This document shows positions 14,830-22,724 of a stretch of 23,929 nt of DNA, in pieces. The DNA comes from an uncultured Corynebacterium sp. (GTDB lineage Bacteria > Actinomycetota > Actinomycetes > Mycobacteriales > Mycobacteriaceae). The stretch spans positions 1-23,929 of the forward strand of contig CAMIFC010000030.1 in the NCBI GenBank assembly GCA_946220775.1, in the 5' to 3' direction. Numbering within the stretch: the stretch's first letter is position 1; each line of letters opens with the position of its first letter. Below the pieces are notes generated by a model. It ran no database searches and was not told where the DNA came from. It saw only the letters and a list, made by a program, of their open reading frames with translations. The position numbers and the translations under genes were made by a program.

Positions 14830-15189
14830 ATGAGCAAGCCACCAATTGCAGCCAGTGAAGGGCCGGCTCCGAAGGAACTGCTGATCGAAGACATCACCGT
14901 AGGGGAGGGAGCCGAGGCCGTCGCAGGTGGCATGGTGGAGGTTCACTATGTCGGTGCTGATTATGAGACCGGCGAGGAATTCGACTCTTCGTGGGATCGC
15001 GGGGAGTCGATTCAATTCCCATTGTCTGGCCTGATTGAAGGTTGGCAGGAAGGAATTCCTGGAATGAAGGTTGGCGGACGCCGGAAGCTGACCATCCCAC
15101 CGGAGATGGCATATGGCACGGAAGGCACTGGTCACCCTCTGGCGGGGCGGACTCTCGTGTTCGTGATTGACCTCATCGACGCGAAATAA
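14830..15189 (+). CDS. FKBP-type peptidyl-prolyl isomerase, 119 aa
   Basis: A cytoplasmic cis-trans prolyl isomerase of the FKBP fold, with no signal peptide. The active-site residues are visible: Y40 in VHYVG, F51-D52 in EEFDSS, F63, W72 in GLIEGWQEGIPGMKVG (69-83), Y95 in PPEMAYG and F111. I use the ATG at 14830. A GTG at 14806 would extend the frame by 8 residues, but AAGGAG (14810-14815) lies inside that extension and would serve as SD for 14830, with a long spacing of about 14 nt. gltA followed by FKBP is a corynebacterial arrangement. Confidence 0.92.
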   Translation: MSKPPIAASEGPAPKELLIEDITVGEGAEAVAGGMVEVHYVGADYETGEEFDSSWDRGESIQFPLSGLIEGWQEGIPGMKVGGRRKLTIPPEMAYGTEGTGHPLAGRTLVFVIDLIDAK

Positions 15190-15264
15190 GCCTCGGCCGA
15201 GAGTAAGCTTCGGCCGAAACCAACGCCGACACAAACCAACCCCGAAACACCGCTGAAACAAAAC

Positions 15265-15341
15265 AGCGCCAAGCGTCGATCCCCGTAACCGTGGAAACCG
15301 AGGAAACCGTGGAAAGCGAGGAGGGATCGACGCTCGGCGCT
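15265..15341. terminator. Large inverted repeat between FKBP and permease genes
   Basis: A 19-nt arm (15265-15283) pairs with 15323-15341 with one mismatch. The 39-nt loop is a tandem of four 9-bp units (ACCGTGGAA, ACCGAGGAA, ACCGTGGAA, AGCGAGGAG) from 15288 to 15323. It lies between convergent genes and may be a bidirectional terminator. Confidence 0.6.
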
Positions 15342-15344
15342 TTC

Positions 15345-15359
15345 GCGTCTCTAAGACGC
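15345..15359 (-). terminator. Hairpin at the permease stop codon
   Basis: GCGTCT and AGACGC pair over 6 bp around CTA, and the permease stop codon lies at the loop. It abuts the large inverted repeat. Confidence 0.4.
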
Positions 15360-16526
15360 GCTCTTGAATGCTTCGCGCCAGGACATCCGCTTGCCATTGT
15401 TGAGGATCGCGTTGCGATAAATGCGCGCGACCAGCAGCAACACCAGCACTGTCGCGATGGCACACACCACGTAGCTGCCCAACACTTGGCCCACACCCAT
15501 GCTGCCATTGGCGAACTGCAGTGGCGCCACAGCGAGGCTGAACGGCGGCACCCACGCGAGAACTTGCATCACAGTGCTATCGAGTGCGCTGATCCCGAAG
15601 CCGGGCGCGTAGATCATGCCGAACATGAGTATCAGGATTGGCGTCTGGGTGGACTGTAGATCTTCCGTGCGGGAGACCAGCGAACCGGCCGCGGCGTAGA
15701 GGCTGCCAAAGAATAGGAATCCGATGATGAAGCCCAGCGCCAGCATCGGCACCACCGAATAGTCGAATTCCAGCCCATCCATCAATCCAGTGACTGCCAG
15801 ACCTCCGGCGCCGACACCCAGCAAGGCCACGGTAGCAATGATGCCGAACACACCAGCGCCGAGCAGTTTGCCCGTGAGGAAGTCCAGTGGGCGGGCGCTG
15901 GCCAGGATGATTTCCACGACTCGCGAGGATTTTTCCTCGGTCACCCGCCCAGCGATAATTCCGGCGAACAGCATGATGGCGAAGATCATCAGGGTCACCC
16001 CGAACATGATGGTCACCACTGCGGGCAGGTTGGCGTCCTCATCTCCGCTGATATCGACGGTTCGCACCTCGGAAGGTGGCAGCGCAGCTTGGTATCTATC
16101 CAAGTCGACGCCAACCTTGTCGAGCGCTTGGTTATGAGCGATCGCAGCGGTGGTGGAGGAAACCAGCGAAGAGATCTGTGGGCTGGGCTTACCATCACTG
16201 AGCAGCTCGTAGCCGTCGTCCGTCTTTACTAGAGCGCTGTCGGCATCCTCTTTGACCAGCTGTTCTGCCTCGGCGCGGTCGGCGGCCTCGTGAGTTTCAA
16301 TGCCTTCGAAGCCGGGTCCCTTGAAGGCTTGGGCATTTACTCCGACGAGCACGAGTTGGGGTAGGTCGTCGTCTTTGTTTTTGAAGTAGGTGGCCACGCC
16401 AATTCCGGCGATCATCAGCAGCAGCGTGATTACGAGTGTGATGATGATGCCTTTGCTGCGTGCGACGATCGCGATTTCGCGGGCTGCAACTATGCGGATT
16501 GTGGCTATGCGACTGTAGTTGTTCAT
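15351..16526 (-). CDS. ABC-2 type permease (NatB-like), 391 aa
   Basis: This is the membrane subunit of an ABC exporter. One helix at about residues 25-47 (GIIITLVITLLLMIAGIG) is followed by a large extracytoplasmic domain of about 120 residues, then a group of five or more helices from about residue 172 on. The RVTEEKSSRVVEIILASARP segment on the cytosolic side is typical of ABC2_membrane_3 proteins. It starts 3 bp after the stop of the ATPase gene, so the two are coupled. The substrate is unknown; NatAB exports sodium in Bacillus, but this cannot be assumed here. Confidence 0.87.
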   Translation of the reverse strand: MNNYSRIATIRIVAAREIAIVARSKGIIITLVITLLLMIAGIGVATYFKNKDDDLPQLVLVGVNAQAFKGPGFEGIETHEAADRAEAEQLVKEDADSALVKTDDGYELLSDGKPSPQISSLVSSTTAAIAHNQALDKVGVDLDRYQAALPPSEVRTVDISGDEDANLPAVVTIMFGVTLMIFAIMLFAGIIAGRVTEEKSSRVVEIILASARPLDFLTGKLLGAGVFGIIATVALLGVGAGGLAVTGLMDGLEFDYSVVPMLALGFIIGFLFFGSLYAAAGSLVSRTEDLQSTQTPILILMFGMIYAPGFGISALDSTVMQVLAWVPPFSLAVAPLQFANGSMGVGQVLGSYVVCAIATVLVLLLVARIYRNAILNNGKRMSWREAFKSAS

Positions 16527-16529
16527 CGG

Positions 16530-17510
16530 TTATGCCTCTTTCGGAGTTGCAGTCGTGGCGGAGACAGCGTCGCTGTCGGCGCTGTGAACCACTTCTTGGA
16601 ACAGGTCGGTCAGGTCCGGGATCTCTCGCCGGAATTCGTGCACGGGACCGGCCGCCAACGCCGCATTGAGAAGCTCCTGGTCGCGGTCTTCCCGATCAAT
16701 TTCTACAAAGACGCCACCCGCCTCATCGCGTACCACCCGAGCAAATTCTGGCTCCCAGCCACGGGCGGAGGTGCCCACAAAGTAGGTGATGGGACCGCGG
16801 TTGCGTAGTTTTGTCACGCTTCCTTCGGCCTGCATCTGGCCGTGGGCGATGATGCCCACCCGGTGGCACAGCCGTTGAACCAGATCGAGTTGGTGGGAGC
16901 TGAACAACACCGGTACGCCTTGGTTGGCCCGCTCCACCAGCATCGTGGACATCACGTTCACGGCGACGGGGTCGAGCCCAGAGAACGGCTCGTCCAAGAT
17001 GAGCAAATCAGGGTCGTGGATCAAGGACGCCGCGAGCTGCACCCGCTGCTGGTTACCCAAGGAAAGCTCCTCGAGCTTGGAGTCTTTTCGTTCTGCGAGG
17101 CCGAGGCTTTCCAACAAATCCAGTGCTGCATCTCGTGCGACCGGCTTGCGCATCCCGTGCAGCTGGCCGAAGAAGGTCAGCTGATCCGCGATCTTTTCCT
17201 TGTTGTATAGGCCGCGTTCTTCGGGCATGTAGCCGATGCGACGGCGCAGGTTATCGTCGATTGGCGAGTCGCCTAAGAACACTTCGCCAGAGTCTGCGCT
17301 TAGCACCCCGAGGGCGATGCGCATCGTGGTGGACTTACCAGCGCCGTTGGAGCCGACGAAGCCGTAGATCTCACCGGGAGTAACGGAGAGACTCATGTCT
17401 TTGAGCACATGGTGATCGCCGTAGGATTTATTCAGGCCTCGGATGGTGAGTCCGCCTGAGCGGGTGGTTCGAGGCTGTGGGGCCCGAGTTGTGGTCACGG
17501 GGGTGGTCAT
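16530..17510 (-). CDS. ABC transporter ATP-binding protein, 326 aa
   Basis: This is the motor of the exporter with the downstream permease. Walker A is GSNGAGKS (53-60), signature LSLGNQQ (149-155), Walker B LLILDEP (169-175), and the H-loop histidine is H206. The residue usually Gln in the Q-loop is Glu (MPEERG, E97), as in several ABC-2/NatA-like ATPases. A C-terminal domain of about 90 residues with the EFRREIPDLTDLF pattern follows. The gene begins 37 bp after the stop of the upstream membrane gene. The SD is AAAGGA. Confidence 0.9.
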   Translation of the reverse strand: MTTPVTTTRAPQPRTTRSGGLTIRGLNKSYGDHHVLKDMSLSVTPGEIYGFVGSNGAGKSTTMRIALGVLSADSGEVFLGDSPIDDNLRRRIGYMPEERGLYNKEKIADQLTFFGQLHGMRKPVARDAALDLLESLGLAERKDSKLEELSLGNQQRVQLAASLIHDPDLLILDEPFSGLDPVAVNVMSTMLVERANQGVPVLFSSHQLDLVQRLCHRVGIIAHGQMQAEGSVTKLRNRGPITYFVGTSARGWEPEFARVVRDEAGGVFVEIDREDRDQELLNAALAAGPVHEFRREIPDLTDLFQEVVHSADSDAVSATTATPKEA

Positions 17511-17547
17511 GAGGGAATTCCTTTCAAATGCCCTGGTGGCAGTCGCC

Positions 17548-18222
17548 TTAAGCGAGGTCGTATGTAGGTGTGGTGGGATTGGCGTCCGAAGAAATGGGGG
17601 AGTCGGCCCCGAACGTCAGGACGTAACCCATGGCGGGCAGGCACCCAAAAATCAAAATGAGCAAACCGAGGCTGAGGCCCGCGGTGTACATCCAATGGGC
17701 GGCATCAATGCCGAACAGGTCTCCGCCTTGGACGGTCATCTGGACGCTGGCGAGAATGATGGTGGTGAAAATCGCCAGCGTGCCCCAAGTAATACCGTTG
17801 TGGGCGATGGTGCGCCACTGGTGAATGACGTCCGCTTCGTACTCATCGAGGGCGATGGTGGGTGCGGAGTCCTTCGAATTAATGGTGATGCGAAGGAGCG
17901 TCCAAGCGATCGTGCTCATGATGCTGCCGATCGCGAATGTTAGGAGCGTGGTCTGCCACCACAGTTGCGTGATGGTGGAGACCAGCATGAGCGCCAGGCC
18001 AACGAAATAGGCAGTGAGGAGTAGATTCTGCCGTGGTCTGGAGCGCCATGAATCGAGTTGGAAGCGGGAAGCTTTGCGCTCCCAGCGGGCGAATCTGCGC
18101 TGCTCATTCTGTTCAAGCCAAGAATTAATGGCCTGGGTGAGTCGCCCCGGCGAGTTTTCGTGATCGTCGTAGGGGGCGAAAGACGATTGGGGCGGAGCAG
18201 CAATGGGTGTACTGCGGGGCAT
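17548..18222 (-). CDS. Four-helix membrane protein of XRE-ABC operon
   Basis: The 224-aa protein has a cytosolic N-terminus rich in charged residues (about 1-65) and four predicted membrane helices at about 67-87, 91-112, 143-163 and 177-200. A charged loop carries DEYEADVIHQW (126-136). I recognise no family. The ATG at 18222 follows the regulator stop by 2 bp and has a GAAAAGAG ribosome site, so it is translationally coupled. Position suggests a partner or sensor of the ABC exporter. The C-terminus carries a TGGCGTCC motif copy (17578-17595, encoding SSDAN). Confidence 0.8.
   Translation of the reverse strand: MPRSTPIAAPPQSSFAPYDDHENSPGRLTQAINSWLEQNEQRRFARWERKASRFQLDSWRSRPRQNLLLTAYFVGLALMLVSTITQLWWQTTLLTFAIGSIMSTIAWTLLRITINSKDSAPTIALDEYEADVIHQWRTIAHNGITWGTLAIFTTIILASVQMTVQGGDLFGIDAAHWMYTAGLSLGLLILIFGCLPAMGYVLTFGADSPISSDANPTTPTYDLA
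17578..17595 (+). repeat. TGGCGTCC motif copy 13
   Basis: TTGGCGTCCGAAGAAATG, near the 3' end of the four-helix gene. Confidence 0.75.
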
Positions 18223-18224
18223 CG

Positions 18225-18527
18225 TTAGCTCTTTTCTTCTGCGGGATTGGCTGGTGCGGGGGCAACTGTTGATAAGTACGAAATGGACTCGGACAGTGGG
18301 GCAAATCCTTCCCGGGAGAACACTGCTTCGACTGGAAGTCCGAAGACTTCGCACACCCGGAACGCAAGATCCAGGCTGGGTGAATGGTCTCCGCGTTCGA
18401 GGGCTCCGACTGTTTGAGGATTGACGCCAATGAGTTTGGCCAGTTCCACTCGAGACATGCCCTTGTCCACACGAAGCACGCGAACCCGATTCTGGATCTT
18501 TCGCTGAGGTTTCTTCTTGGGGGACAT
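18225..18527 (-). CDS. XRE-family HTH regulator, 100 aa
   Basis: A small DNA-binding protein: an HTH_3 domain at about residues 11-70 (RVRVLRVDKGMSRVELAKLIGVNPQTVGALERGDHSPSLDLA pattern) and a Pro/Ala-rich tail. The group is similar to the YozG-type regulators. I chose the ATG at 18527; an upstream frame to 18602 would run through the operator palindromes. A perfect 19-bp palindrome overlaps its start codon and a second lies 26 bp upstream, which suggests it represses itself. It is the first gene of the four-gene operon. Confidence 0.87.
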   Translation of the reverse strand: MSPKKKPQRKIQNRVRVLRVDKGMSRVELAKLIGVNPQTVGALERGDHSPSLDLAFRVCEVFGLPVEAVFSREGFAPLSESISYLSTVAPAPANPAEEKS

Positions 18528-18544
18528 GCAACAAAGTGTTGCAT
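18526..18544. promoter_or_regulatory. Operator palindrome 1, overlaps XRE start codon
   Basis: ATGCAACAAAGTGTTGCAT: 8-bp arms and a 3-bp centre, exact. Binding here would block translation initiation or the transcript start. Confidence 0.75.
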
Positions 18545-18569
18545 AAACCCAACATACAATCAATGAAAC

Positions 18570-18584
18570 CCAACATATTGTTGG
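18570..18584. promoter_or_regulatory. Operator palindrome 2 upstream of XRE gene
   Basis: CCAACATATTGTTGG: exact, 6-bp arms and a 3-bp centre. The CAACA-n3-TGTTG core is the same as in palindrome 1. Half sites CCAACATA (18549-18556) and CCAACA (18596-18601) flank it. Confidence 0.75.
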
Positions 18585-18710
18585 AAAATAAATCCCCAAC
18601 AATCGGTAAATCGTGCGGTGCCTGCCCTACGTTTCAGGCTCTAACCAGGCTCGTTGCCTCACCTTGAGTCGACAAACAGGGACGCAGCATTTTCGGTACA
18701 AATGGGAACC

Positions 18711-19610
18711 ATGACTTCTATCGAGAAAAACCTGGACGATTCCCGCATCCCCCTGATCGAGCTGCGCGACGGCTACAGCATCCCGCAGCTGGGGCTTGGC
18801 GTCTTCCAACTTCACGGCGAGACCTGCTACAACTCCGTTCGTGCCGCACTCGAGGCCGGCTACCGCCACATCGACACCGCCGCCGTCTACGGCAACGAAG
18901 AGGAAGTCGGCCGCGCCATTTCGGACGCCATTGCTGCTGGTGATGTCACCCGCGAAGAGCTGTTCATCACCACCAAGTTGTGGAATGACAGTCACGACCG
19001 CGTGCGCGACGCCTTCCATGAGTCACTGACCAAGCTGGGGCTGGACTACGTAGACCTGTACCTGCTGCACTGGCCACTCGAGAAGCTCGGCCAGTATGTG
19101 GGCGCTTACCGCAAGATGCTGGAGCTTCGTGCAGAGCAAAAGACCGCCAGCGTTGGCGTGTGCAACTGCTACCCGGAAGTCCTGGATGACATCACGAGTG
19201 CGACGGGTGACACCCCAGTCGTCAATCAGATCGAGGTTCACCCAGGCTTCAGTCAGGAAGCGCTGCGGGCCGACAACTCCCGTCGCGGTATTATCACCGA
19301 GGCATGGTCGCCACTGGCGGCAGGTCAGAACTTTGATGCCGGTGACATTCACAGCGAACTGAAGCGCATTGCGGATAACCATGGGGTGACCGTTGGCCAG
19401 GCGATCATTCGCTGGCACATTCAGCGTGGCGACATCGTGATCCCCCGCAGCTCCAACCTGGGGCGCATCGCCGAAAACGCAGACGTATTTGGCTTCGAGT
19501 TGACCGACGAAGAGGTCGCGCAGATCGTCCGGTTGAACCGTTCGACCGGGCGTCGTGGTCCAGACCCGTTGACGTTCTACGCGGGTACGGAGCTCGAAGA
19601 CGCCAAGTAG
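18711..19610 (+). CDS. Aldo/keto reductase, 299 aa
   Basis: An NADPH-dependent carbonyl reductase with a (beta/alpha)8 barrel. The tetrad is D55 (HIDTAAVYGNE), Y60, K89 (ITTKLW) and H120 (LLHWP). The NADPH-binding loop near the C-terminus has IPRSSNLGRIAENADVFGFELTDEEVAQI, typical of the AKR5 (2,5-diketo-D-gluconate reductase) branch. The start is ambiguous (18702 or 18711). TACAAA at 18697-18702 as -10 would place transcription near 18711, which suits a leaderless ATG at 18711. A 13-bp hairpin terminator follows. The physiological substrate is unknown. Confidence 0.9.
   Translation: MTSIEKNLDDSRIPLIELRDGYSIPQLGLGVFQLHGETCYNSVRAALEAGYRHIDTAAVYGNEEEVGRAISDAIAAGDVTREELFITTKLWNDSHDRVRDAFHESLTKLGLDYVDLYLLHWPLEKLGQYVGAYRKMLELRAEQKTASVGVCNCYPEVLDDITSATGDTPVVNQIEVHPGFSQEALRADNSRRGIITEAWSPLAAGQNFDAGDIHSELKRIADNHGVTVGQAIIRWHIQRGDIVIPRSSNLGRIAENADVFGFELTDEEVAQIVRLNRSTGRRGPDPLTFYAGTELEDAK
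18918..18931 (-). repeat. TGGCGTCC motif copy 14
   Basis: Minus strand: ATGGCGTCCGAAAT, in the aldo/keto reductase. Confidence 0.65.
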
Positions 19611-19615
19611 TCGCT

Positions 19616-19649
19616 GAATGCTAGCTGCCCTCGTGAGCAGCTAGTATTC
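19616..19649 (+). terminator. Terminator hairpin after aldo/keto reductase
   Basis: GAATGCTAGCTGC (19616-19628) pairs with GCAGCTAGTATTC (19637-19649), one G-U pair, with an 8-nt loop. A short T run follows. Confidence 0.65.
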
Positions 19650-19703
19650 GTTCCAAATCTGATATCCCAGCGACAGTTGGCATAGGCAGGCTATTTTGGA
19701 TGT

Positions 19704-20555
19704 ATGACGACTATCACACGCGACTCCGCCACTTCCGATCCCTCACCACAGTCGAATGGGCTGTCCACTGGGACTCCAACCGTTCGGGCATTCCTGTCCG
19801 ACGTGCCGAGCCCGGATGGGCGGTGCCACGTTGGTGTCATTACATTGAATCGCCCGGAGAAGCGCAATGCGCTGCGGGAACAGGAATGCCGCGGGGTTGC
19901 GCGGGCGGTGAAATCGCTGCTGGCGAAGAATGTGCGTGCCATTTTGATTACGGGGGAGGGGCCGGTGCTCAGCGCCGGTGCCGATTTATCCGGTGGGGTT
20001 TATGGCGCTGACTTCGGCGCGACCTCTATGGAGATGCTGCGTGCAATTACCCAGGCGCCAGTTCTAGTGATCGCGGATGTTTTTGGCCCGGCGATCGGAG
20101 CGGGCTGCCAGATGATTCTTGCGTGTGACCTGCGCATCTTCGGCGATGAGGGGGAGTGCTGGATCCCGTCGGCTCGGCATGGTTTCGCGCTGGATGAATG
20201 GACGCACCGCCGTGCTGTGGAACTGATGGGCGGCGCGTGGGCGCGCAATTTGTTCATCGGTGGCGACCATTTAGGCGCGGCCGAAGCTCGAACCATCGGT
20301 TTTTCTATGGACGCCAGGGGTCGCACAGCTGAAGAGTTCGCCGCGAAGGTTGCCGGTCAAGCTCCGATTTCCATGAACCATTCCAAGCTAATGTTGAACC
20401 GGGAATCGGAGCGGATTGCGGATGCTCCGGCGGGGCACGATGAGGGGAGCCGCAAGATCGGCGAGCTGTTCAAGCTGGCCTGGGCCAGCGAGGACGCCGC
20501 GGAGGCTCGTGCTGCTCGCCAAGAGAAGCGCGCACCCAAGTTTGAAGGGCGCTAG
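19704..20555 (+). CDS. EchA6-like enoyl-CoA hydratase/isomerase fold protein
   Basis: A 283-aa crotonase fold protein with the oxyanion-hole motifs EKRNAL (52-57) and SAGADLSG (90-97). In active hydratases a Glu follows GGGC and another lies in PExxxG; here the first is GAGCQ (Q136) and the second is PSARHGFALDEWTHRR (154-170). The second block looks like the mycobacterial EchA6 region. EchA6 lacks the catalytic glutamates and binds acyl-CoA for mycolic acid synthesis. A non-catalytic acyl-CoA carrier role is therefore inferred, not shown. The ATG at 19704 is 6 bp after TATTTT (19692-19697), so a leaderless start is likely. Confidence 0.82.
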   Translation: MTTITRDSATSDPSPQSNGLSTGTPTVRAFLSDVPSPDGRCHVGVITLNRPEKRNALREQECRGVARAVKSLLAKNVRAILITGEGPVLSAGADLSGGVYGADFGATSMEMLRAITQAPVLVIADVFGPAIGAGCQMILACDLRIFGDEGECWIPSARHGFALDEWTHRRAVELMGGAWARNLFIGGDHLGAAEARTIGFSMDARGRTAEEFAAKVAGQAPISMNHSKLMLNRESERIADAPAGHDEGSRKIGELFKLAWASEDAAEARAARQEKRAPKFEGR

Positions 20556-20625
20556 GCGGCTACAGCACAGAGGGGCCGGTTGGTTCGCATGCCCGGCGGT
20601 GTCTTTGCCTCCGGGAGGTAGCGCC

Positions 20626-21492
20626 CTAGCGCACCTCCGCGAGGACCTCGACGTGTGGCATGAAGAACACCGCGCCGGGAGTCTGCGCCCAGTTTGCCCA
20701 ACCAGCCACGATCTGGTCGATGGCTTGGCGAGTGGTGGCGCCAACCTCGCCGCCAGCCGTCTCGCTGCCAGCCGAGTCCTGAGGCGTGGCATCACCCAAA
20801 GCCTCCGCGGCACGGCGAACGTAGGAGTCCTCCGTGGTGCGCGCCGACCAGTTATCGGCAAGCCAGTTCCGCTCTGCCTCATTGCCATAAGTCCAGGTTG
20901 ACGAGCTGACCTTCAGATTGCTCAATCCCGCCTGGTGGAACCAGGTGGGCACGTGGCGTCCGGCGTTCGGTTCGCCGCCATTGTTGGCCAGCACCACAGA
21001 AAACACCGCACGCCAGCGGGACAATCCGGGGTTCGGGGGATACCACGTCATCGCACCGTAATCCGCTTCCTGCGACGCGATCAGCCCGCCAGGCCGAACA
21101 ACCCGCGCCCATTCGTAAATCGCAGCCAGGGGATCGTCCAGATGGTGCAAAATTTGGTGCGCGTACACCACATCGAACGTGTCGTCGGCGAACGGTAGCT
21201 GGTACGTGTTCGCTTGCTGGATGTTGATGTTCAACCCTCTTTGGGACGCCAATTGCTTCGACGCCATCACTGCTTCAGCAGCATTGTCCACCGCATATAC
21301 CTGTTCGCTGGATCCGCCCTGCTTCAGGATGTGTTCTGCCAGGTCGCAGGTGATTGAGCCAGGTCCGCAGCCGATATCCAGGATCCTCGTATCAGCATCG
21401 ATGTGGGGGAGGAGGAATCCTGCCGAGGACGCTGCTGTCCTCGTGGCGTGATTGGCTTGGGAGTTTTCGTGGGAATGAACATAAGGGGTCAT
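20626..21492 (-). CDS. SAM-dependent class I methyltransferase, 288 aa
   Basis: Motif I is ILDIGCGPGS (37-46), followed by the acidic residue of motif II (YAVDNA), the DVVYAHQILHHLDDP post-motif and a RVVRPGGLI segment. This is the UbiE/methyltransferase-11 pattern, and the substrate cannot be named. I use the ATG at 21492; a longer frame to 21573 begins with a chance extension through the intergenic TGGCGTCC copy. TAGCAT lies 8 bp upstream on the minus strand, so it may be leaderless. A near-match motif copy (21244) encodes LASQR. Confidence 0.86.
   Translation of the reverse strand: MTPYVHSHENSQANHATRTAASSAGFLLPHIDADTRILDIGCGPGSITCDLAEHILKQGGSSEQVYAVDNAAEAVMASKQLASQRGLNINIQQANTYQLPFADDTFDVVYAHQILHHLDDPLAAIYEWARVVRPGGLIASQEADYGAMTWYPPNPGLSRWRAVFSVVLANNGGEPNAGRHVPTWFHQAGLSNLKVSSSTWTYGNEAERNWLADNWSARTTEDSYVRRAAEALGDATPQDSAGSETAGGEVGATTRQAIDQIVAGWANWAQTPGAVFFMPHVEVLAEVR
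21238..21251 (-). repeat. TGGCGTCC motif copy 15 (near match)
   Basis: Minus strand: TTGGCGTCCCAAAG, in the SAM methyltransferase. Confidence 0.55.
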
Positions 21493-21522
21493 GATCGTCC
21501 ATGCTAGACGGCTGGTTGGGCG

Positions 21523-21540
21523 GGGTGGCGTCCTAAAAAG
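21523..21540 (+). repeat. TGGCGTCC motif copy 16
   Basis: GGGTGGCGTCCTAAAAAG, in the divergent region before the LLM operon. Confidence 0.85.
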
Positions 21541-21561
21541 GAACGGAAAAACGACATGTAG

Positions 21562-21590
21562 TTGATGTGTCACCTAAACGGCGATACACT
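21562..21590 (+). promoter_or_regulatory. Promoter of the LLM/FMN reductase operon
   Basis: TTGATG at 21562-21567 and TACACT at 21585-21590 are spaced 17 bp apart. The ATG at 21597 follows the -10 by 6 bp, so transcription would begin at about the A of ATG. This is a textbook leaderless arrangement. Confidence 0.7.
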
Positions 21591-21596
21591 AAGGCC

Positions 21597-22724
21597 ATGC
21601 AATTCGGAATCTTCACAATCGGCGACGTAACGACAGACCCAATCACCGGCAAAACCCCCACGGAACACGAGTGCATTAAAGCCACCGTGGAAATCGCGAA
21701 AAAGGCGGAGGCGGAAGGCCTCGACGTCTTCGCGACCGGGCAACACCACAACCCACCCTTCGCAGCCCCAGCGAACCCGCCAGTGCTGCTCGCAAACCTC
21801 GCGGCGCAGACCTCCACGCTGCAGTTCTCCACCGCGACGACCCTGATTACCACCACCGACCCGGTGCGTATCGCGGAAGATTACTCCTACGCTCAGCACC
21901 TCGCGGACGGGCGCCTCGACCTGATGATGGGCCGTGGCAACACCGGCCCGGTTTACCCATGGTTCGGCAAGGATATCCGCAAGGGAATCCCACTGGCCGT
22001 GGAGAATTACCACCTGCTTCGCCGCCTGTGGCGCGAGGAAAACGTCGACTGGCGCGGCGAATTCCGCACCCCGCTGCAGCAGTTCACCGCTACGCCGCGG
22101 CCGATGGATAACGTGCCGCCATTCGTCTGGCACGGCTCGATCCGCTCCCCAGAGATCGCGGAGCAAGCTGCGTTTTATGGCGATGGATTCTTTCACAACC
22201 ACATCTTTTGGAACATCGAGCACACGAAGCAGATGGTGAACCTGTACCGCCAGCGCTTCGAGCACTACGGCCACGGCTCCGCTGACCAGGCAATTGTCGG
22301 GCTCGGTGGGCAGTTCTTCGCTGCGGAAACCGAAAAGAAGGCGAAGGACACGTTCCGCCCATACTTTGACAACGCGCCGGTGTACGGCCACGGCCCGTCG
22401 ATGGAGGAATTCACGGAGATCACTCCGCTGACCGTCGGTACCCCGGAGCAGATCATCGAGCGTTACCTCGGTTACGCCGATGAGGTCGGGGACTACCAGC
22501 GTCAGCTATTCCTGATCGACCACGCCGGCCTGCCACTGGAGATGGTGCTGGAACAAATCGAGATCCTGGGCCGCGAAATCGTGCCAGTGCTGCGCGAAGA
22601 GTTCGAGCGTCGCCGCCCGGCACACGTCCCATCCAACCCACCAACCCACGCATCGCTGCTGGCCGAGGGTGCGGATTCGCCGCACCTGAAGGTCCAGCCA
22701 GCTGTGATTCCGGAGGAGAAGTAA
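21597..22724 (+). CDS. LLM class flavin-dependent oxidoreductase, CE1758 family
   Basis: A 375-aa luciferase-like monooxygenase fold (TIM barrel) that uses FMNH2. The start MQFGIFTIGD, the HHNPPFAAPANPPVLLANLAAQT segment, TATTLITTTDPVRIAEDYSYAQHLADGRLDLMMGRG (residues 79-114), and the C-terminal GTPEQIIERYLGYADEVGDYQRQLFLIDHAGLP match the CE1758-type family of corynebacteria. It is paired with a flavin reductase that starts directly after its stop, a known LLM duo. The last 30 residues are an extra tail. The substrate is unknown. It is the first gene of a two-gene operon with a leaderless-type promoter. Confidence 0.9.
   Translation: MQFGIFTIGDVTTDPITGKTPTEHECIKATVEIAKKAEAEGLDVFATGQHHNPPFAAPANPPVLLANLAAQTSTLQFSTATTLITTTDPVRIAEDYSYAQHLADGRLDLMMGRGNTGPVYPWFGKDIRKGIPLAVENYHLLRRLWREENVDWRGEFRTPLQQFTATPRPMDNVPPFVWHGSIRSPEIAEQAAFYGDGFFHNHIFWNIEHTKQMVNLYRQRFEHYGHGSADQAIVGLGGQFFAAETEKKAKDTFRPYFDNAPVYGHGPSMEEFTEITPLTVGTPEQIIERYLGYADEVGDYQRQLFLIDHAGLPLEMVLEQIEILGREIVPVLREEFERRRPAHVPSNPPTHASLLAEGADSPHLKVQPAVIPEEK

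Noticed and set aside
20613..20640. Hairpin GGAGGTAGCGC / GCGCACCTCC at the methyltransferase stop
   Set aside because: The stem has a bulge and overlaps the coding end, and no T-run follows. It may help termination but I do not call it.
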